From Sambucus nigra (taxonomy: Eukaryota > Streptophyta > Magnoliopsida > Dipsacales > Adoxaceae), in NCBI GenBank assembly GCA_949130495.1, contig OX422221.1, forward strand, positions 156,109,241 through 156,173,240: DNA of 64,000 bases. The letters are read 5' to 3'. Shown here one piece after another: positions 61,385 to 64,000 of this stretch (position 1 is its first letter; each line of letters starts with the position of its first letter). The position numbers were made by a program, and so were the translations under genes. The notes beneath the pieces are model-generated. The model was not told the origin of the DNA and made no database searches. It saw only the letters and a program-made list of their open reading frames with translations.

Positions 61385-63744
61385 CTCTATTTTTTATCTC
61401 TAAAGATTTTGTTGATGGTTTAATTACTAAATTTACGTGTAGTAGGATTATAGACTCATAAACAAATCCACAAGCCTTTCTTTATTCTATGTAAAAAGTA
61501 AGTTTAATGGAAAGTTACTGACGTGCATTTGCATAAACACATGGATTTTTGTTCTGGATGATGGAACCAAATTATTATCATCATTAGAGAAGTAGGTGCA
61601 CTGCCTTTGTTGCATTTCTGGATATTATGGAGGAACAATGAAGTTAACTTTAAAAGTAGTGATGTAATTTGTTTAAATTGAAGAAAGGTACCTCAAATGA
61701 CACAATTCCATAACTAATAAACAAATGCACTACTTGAAAGGCAAACATCATTTTGGCGACCAACTTGCGATATCGATTTGGATGTACCAGCAAAGTGATG
61801 TGTTTTTTAGGTTTCTACAGCCATGTTTAATGCTTGCATAAACTTGTTTTAGTTATTTTTTTTGTTTGTTCAGTGTATTGCTCTAGAAATGACTATAAAT
61901 TCTAAATCACATCATTCTTTACATGGACTTACTTTTTCATTATGTTTGCAATTGAAATCCTAACCTTTTACCTACTTGAGGGAAACAGGTCAACATGAGG
62001 GATTAAGTTTGTCACCACTTATTGTGGCATCGTTAGGTTTATTAAATTTTTTGGACTTTATTATATGCTACTTATTACGAAGAGTGGGCAGATGCTTTTA
62101 CTAAGATGTTATCAAATAAGGTATGCAGCTATGAGTCATAGGATATATTCGCTAATTGATAATATCTTGAACCAGAAGGAAATCTTAACTCTTAATTATT
62201 TTTTCCTATTATTGTATTTGAATGTGCTATGGATGCAGGAATGACTAAATAGCAGCTGCATGTATCCTACAGAGGGGCAGCTGCTGCTATCATCGTTCAA
62301 GACATCTCTAGCACGGATTCGTTCACGAGATGAATCTTCCGTCATTGCTTGATGTGAAGATGAAATTGGGACATTTTCATTTTTTCCAAAATCCTGGGAA
62401 CCAAATCCAAATCAAAGTTTATGTATGTCTATCAATCTGAGTTTTACATCACTTGATGTAAAGACATACATAAAGATGAATTTTTCATCACTGCTTGATG
62501 TAAAGATGAATAAAAATCAAGTTTATGTATGTCTTTCAATGTGAGTTTTGTTTTATTTTACCAGTAGCATTATAAATGTTGAGTTTTATTTTATTTTATG
62601 ATGCACATTATCATGCAACATCCTCCGCCTCTTCTTAGTGCATCGGTAGTGACCGGGAGAACACCGAGGCCCACGATTGAGAATTTGTCGAGGGAGGTTT
62701 CAATCGAATTTGGTGATCCTGGATCCAGTGAACTGAAGGGAAAGCAGGGATTTTTGGTGAAGTTGATCAAGCAAAGCGTCTCTCGTGTTCTGCGTATCCT
62801 TAAGGTAATTCCTAGACCTTTTCACACTTCTCTCCTTTTTCTCTTTTAATTAACTGCATTTAAAAGCTCTTGTAGGAGACTACTATCATAATCAGTGTCA
62901 AACACCCCAATTCACTTTTAATCAGTGTGCATATATATATGCTTCTACCTGTGTCGATTTGAAATTGAGTTATCACATATTGTAATTTACTACTGGACTC
63001 GTTGCTTTTACATTTAAAGTTTATATGATTCTGTTACTGACGTCAAGTAATGAGGTTAGATCATATAGATCTGATTGATTTGAACTTAAAATTTCTATTT
63101 TAGCTATTTCATTTGGACATTAAACACATGTGGTTGTGTTCTTAAATGGAATTTTGGCTTGTATTAAAAACATCTTATGTTCTGCAGAGATGTTCAGCAG
63201 AGAATTAACAACACAGATTAGATGTACCTATATCATGTATGTGATTATGCTGAAAACAGATATAAAAATGATAACCAATATGCCTGTCAGCAAAGTAGAG
63301 GTTAGTGAAACACTCGAAATGCTGCAGTAAAATTTGGGGCGGCACTTCAAGTGCTGTGGTGGTGGTGGTCTGTTTATGCCTTTTTTTTCCTAAATGACAT
63401 TAAAATACAGTTGCAACAGCTCAATTGAAATGACACTTGTTAAAAACACAGCTTAAACATAATTTATTAAGTTGAAAAAATAAAACATTATGCAAAAAAC
63501 ATAAAATAAAAACCCTAAACTAATACATGTTGTCATCATCAAAATCCACCCCAGGACCCGTTTATAAGCACATGTTGCGTTTTCGTCCTCCTCCTATGTG
63601 TCCAAAATGAGTTTTTTTTACATTTTCAATATCATTTCGCACGAGAATCCAAGTTTGAGTAGCCCCTACACTAATTATTTTTCGTCCTTGCGTAGAAGTA
63701 TGACACTCATTTAGTGCTGTTTTCTGAATTTCAGGAAATCAATT
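61385..63744 (+). other. CACTA interior before second gene; possible exon near 62600-62801
   Basis: The ORF 62598-62849 contains TPRPTIENLSREVSIEFGDP and is followed by a possible donor (AAGGTAATTC near 62802). I do not recognise the product. Repeated CATCACTTGATGTAAAGA-type segments lie at 62450-62510. CACTACTTGAAAGG at 61728 resembles a CACTA end but has no partner. Otherwise nothing supported. Confidence 0.35.
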
Positions 63745-64000
63745 ATGTCTTCAGATGCAAATGCAATATAACAACCATCTTCTGTTCGAACTTCGTATCA
63801 ACCATTGGGTGACAAAGATGAGAAGGATAAAATTCCAATCATAGTTGAAATTGACGGCTCTGTTGTGGGTGATAATTGTAAGAAGTGGAATTCTCGTGTA
63901 GGGGATTTAGTGCGAAGTCTTATTCCCGTTAGCTATGATGATTCGTGAAAGGTGCCTCAAGACTTCAAAGATGATGTATGGCGCAAATTAATGGTAATAT
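63745..64000 (+). pseudogene. Transposase_24-type (Ptta/En/Spm, TnpA-like) gene, 5' part, runs off window
   Basis: After an acceptor-like TGAATTTCAG, an ATG at 63745 opens a frame containing CKKWNSRVGDLVRSLIPVSY and, after a stop, KVPQDFKDDVWRKLM. This is the conserved region of plant Ptta/En/Spm transposases (Transposase_24 type). Two in-frame stops (63769-63771 and 63946-63948) break it. It lies 4.2 kb downstream of the TNP2-type gene on the same strand, as expected for the second gene of a CACTA element. Confidence 0.7.

Larger units (their letters stand above)
54449..64000 (+). mobile_element. CACTA (En/Spm) transposon, left end to beyond window
   Basis: The terminus CACTATACCATATGGGAACA begins at 54449, where the homology to the flanking LTR fragment stops. 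Next to it is a subterminal inverted repeat (54470-54564). Inside, on the same strand, are a TNP2-type transposase pseudogene (56306-59562) and, at the window end, the start of a Transposase_24-type gene (63745 onward). These are the two protein types CACTA elements encode. The right terminus lies outside, so element length (>9.5 kb) and the 3-bp duplication (CTC at 54446-54448 expected) cannot be confirmed. Confidence 0.75.

Noticed and set aside
61728..61760. CACTACTTGAAAGG as a second CACTA terminus
   Set aside because: No partner end, no flanking break in homology and no subterminal repeats; a chance match to a short word is likely.

Overview
The window is AT-rich plant nuclear DNA, and almost all of it is nested transposable elements. 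It suggests a eudicot with a repeat-rich genome. The evidence is a two-exon type-I pectin methylesterase gene, Ty3/gypsy chromovirus and copia-type LTR signals, plant LINE zinc-binding fragments, a CACTA (En/Spm) element, a Mutator-like foldback element and Helitron ends. I cannot name the species. Only one gene looks intact, the pectinesterase at 47074-51822. Nearly every other open reading frame is transposon debris or read-through of tandem repeats and (AT)n tracts.

Layout. 1-8181: a Tekay-like gypsy element with a 2.6-kb 3' LTR; its gag-pol lies in a single frame but carries 23 premature stops. 8182-26110: a head-to-tail array of a non-autonomous, copia-like LTR element, with LTRs at 9678, 13321 and 23674 and a diverged LTR-like block from 25127. 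The gypsy element sits in this array's first internal region. A 6.9-kb minus-strand element (16260-23154) made mostly of four tandem-repeat families sits in its third internal region, flanked by a 5-bp duplication. 26110-32003: intergenic DNA with two Helitron-type 3' ends facing each other around an (AT)n tract and a LINE relic. 32004-38900: presumed body of the minus-strand Helitron, with a copia gag relic and a 594-bp tandem duplication. 38930-45128: a putative gypsy LTR split by a 3.27-kb foldback Mutator-like element with a 9-bp target duplication. 45129-45860: LINE reverse-transcriptase relic. 47014-51877: the pectinesterase gene, whose 3.2-kb intron carries a 107-bp tandem array related to the foldback element. 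52795-53380: another LINE 3' end. 53880-54448: a minus-strand fragment of the array LTR, cut exactly where a CACTA element begins. 54449 to the window end: this CACTA element, with a decayed TNP2-type transposase gene, a reverse-strand F-box fragment, and the start of a Transposase_24-type gene that runs off the end.

The window does not show a cooperating gene system. Its interest is structural: a readable order of nested insertions, premature stops without frameshifts in two transposon genes, repeat-built non-autonomous elements, and short palindromes in the LTRs of unrelated families. All family assignments were made by eye from translated motifs and repeats, without database searches.
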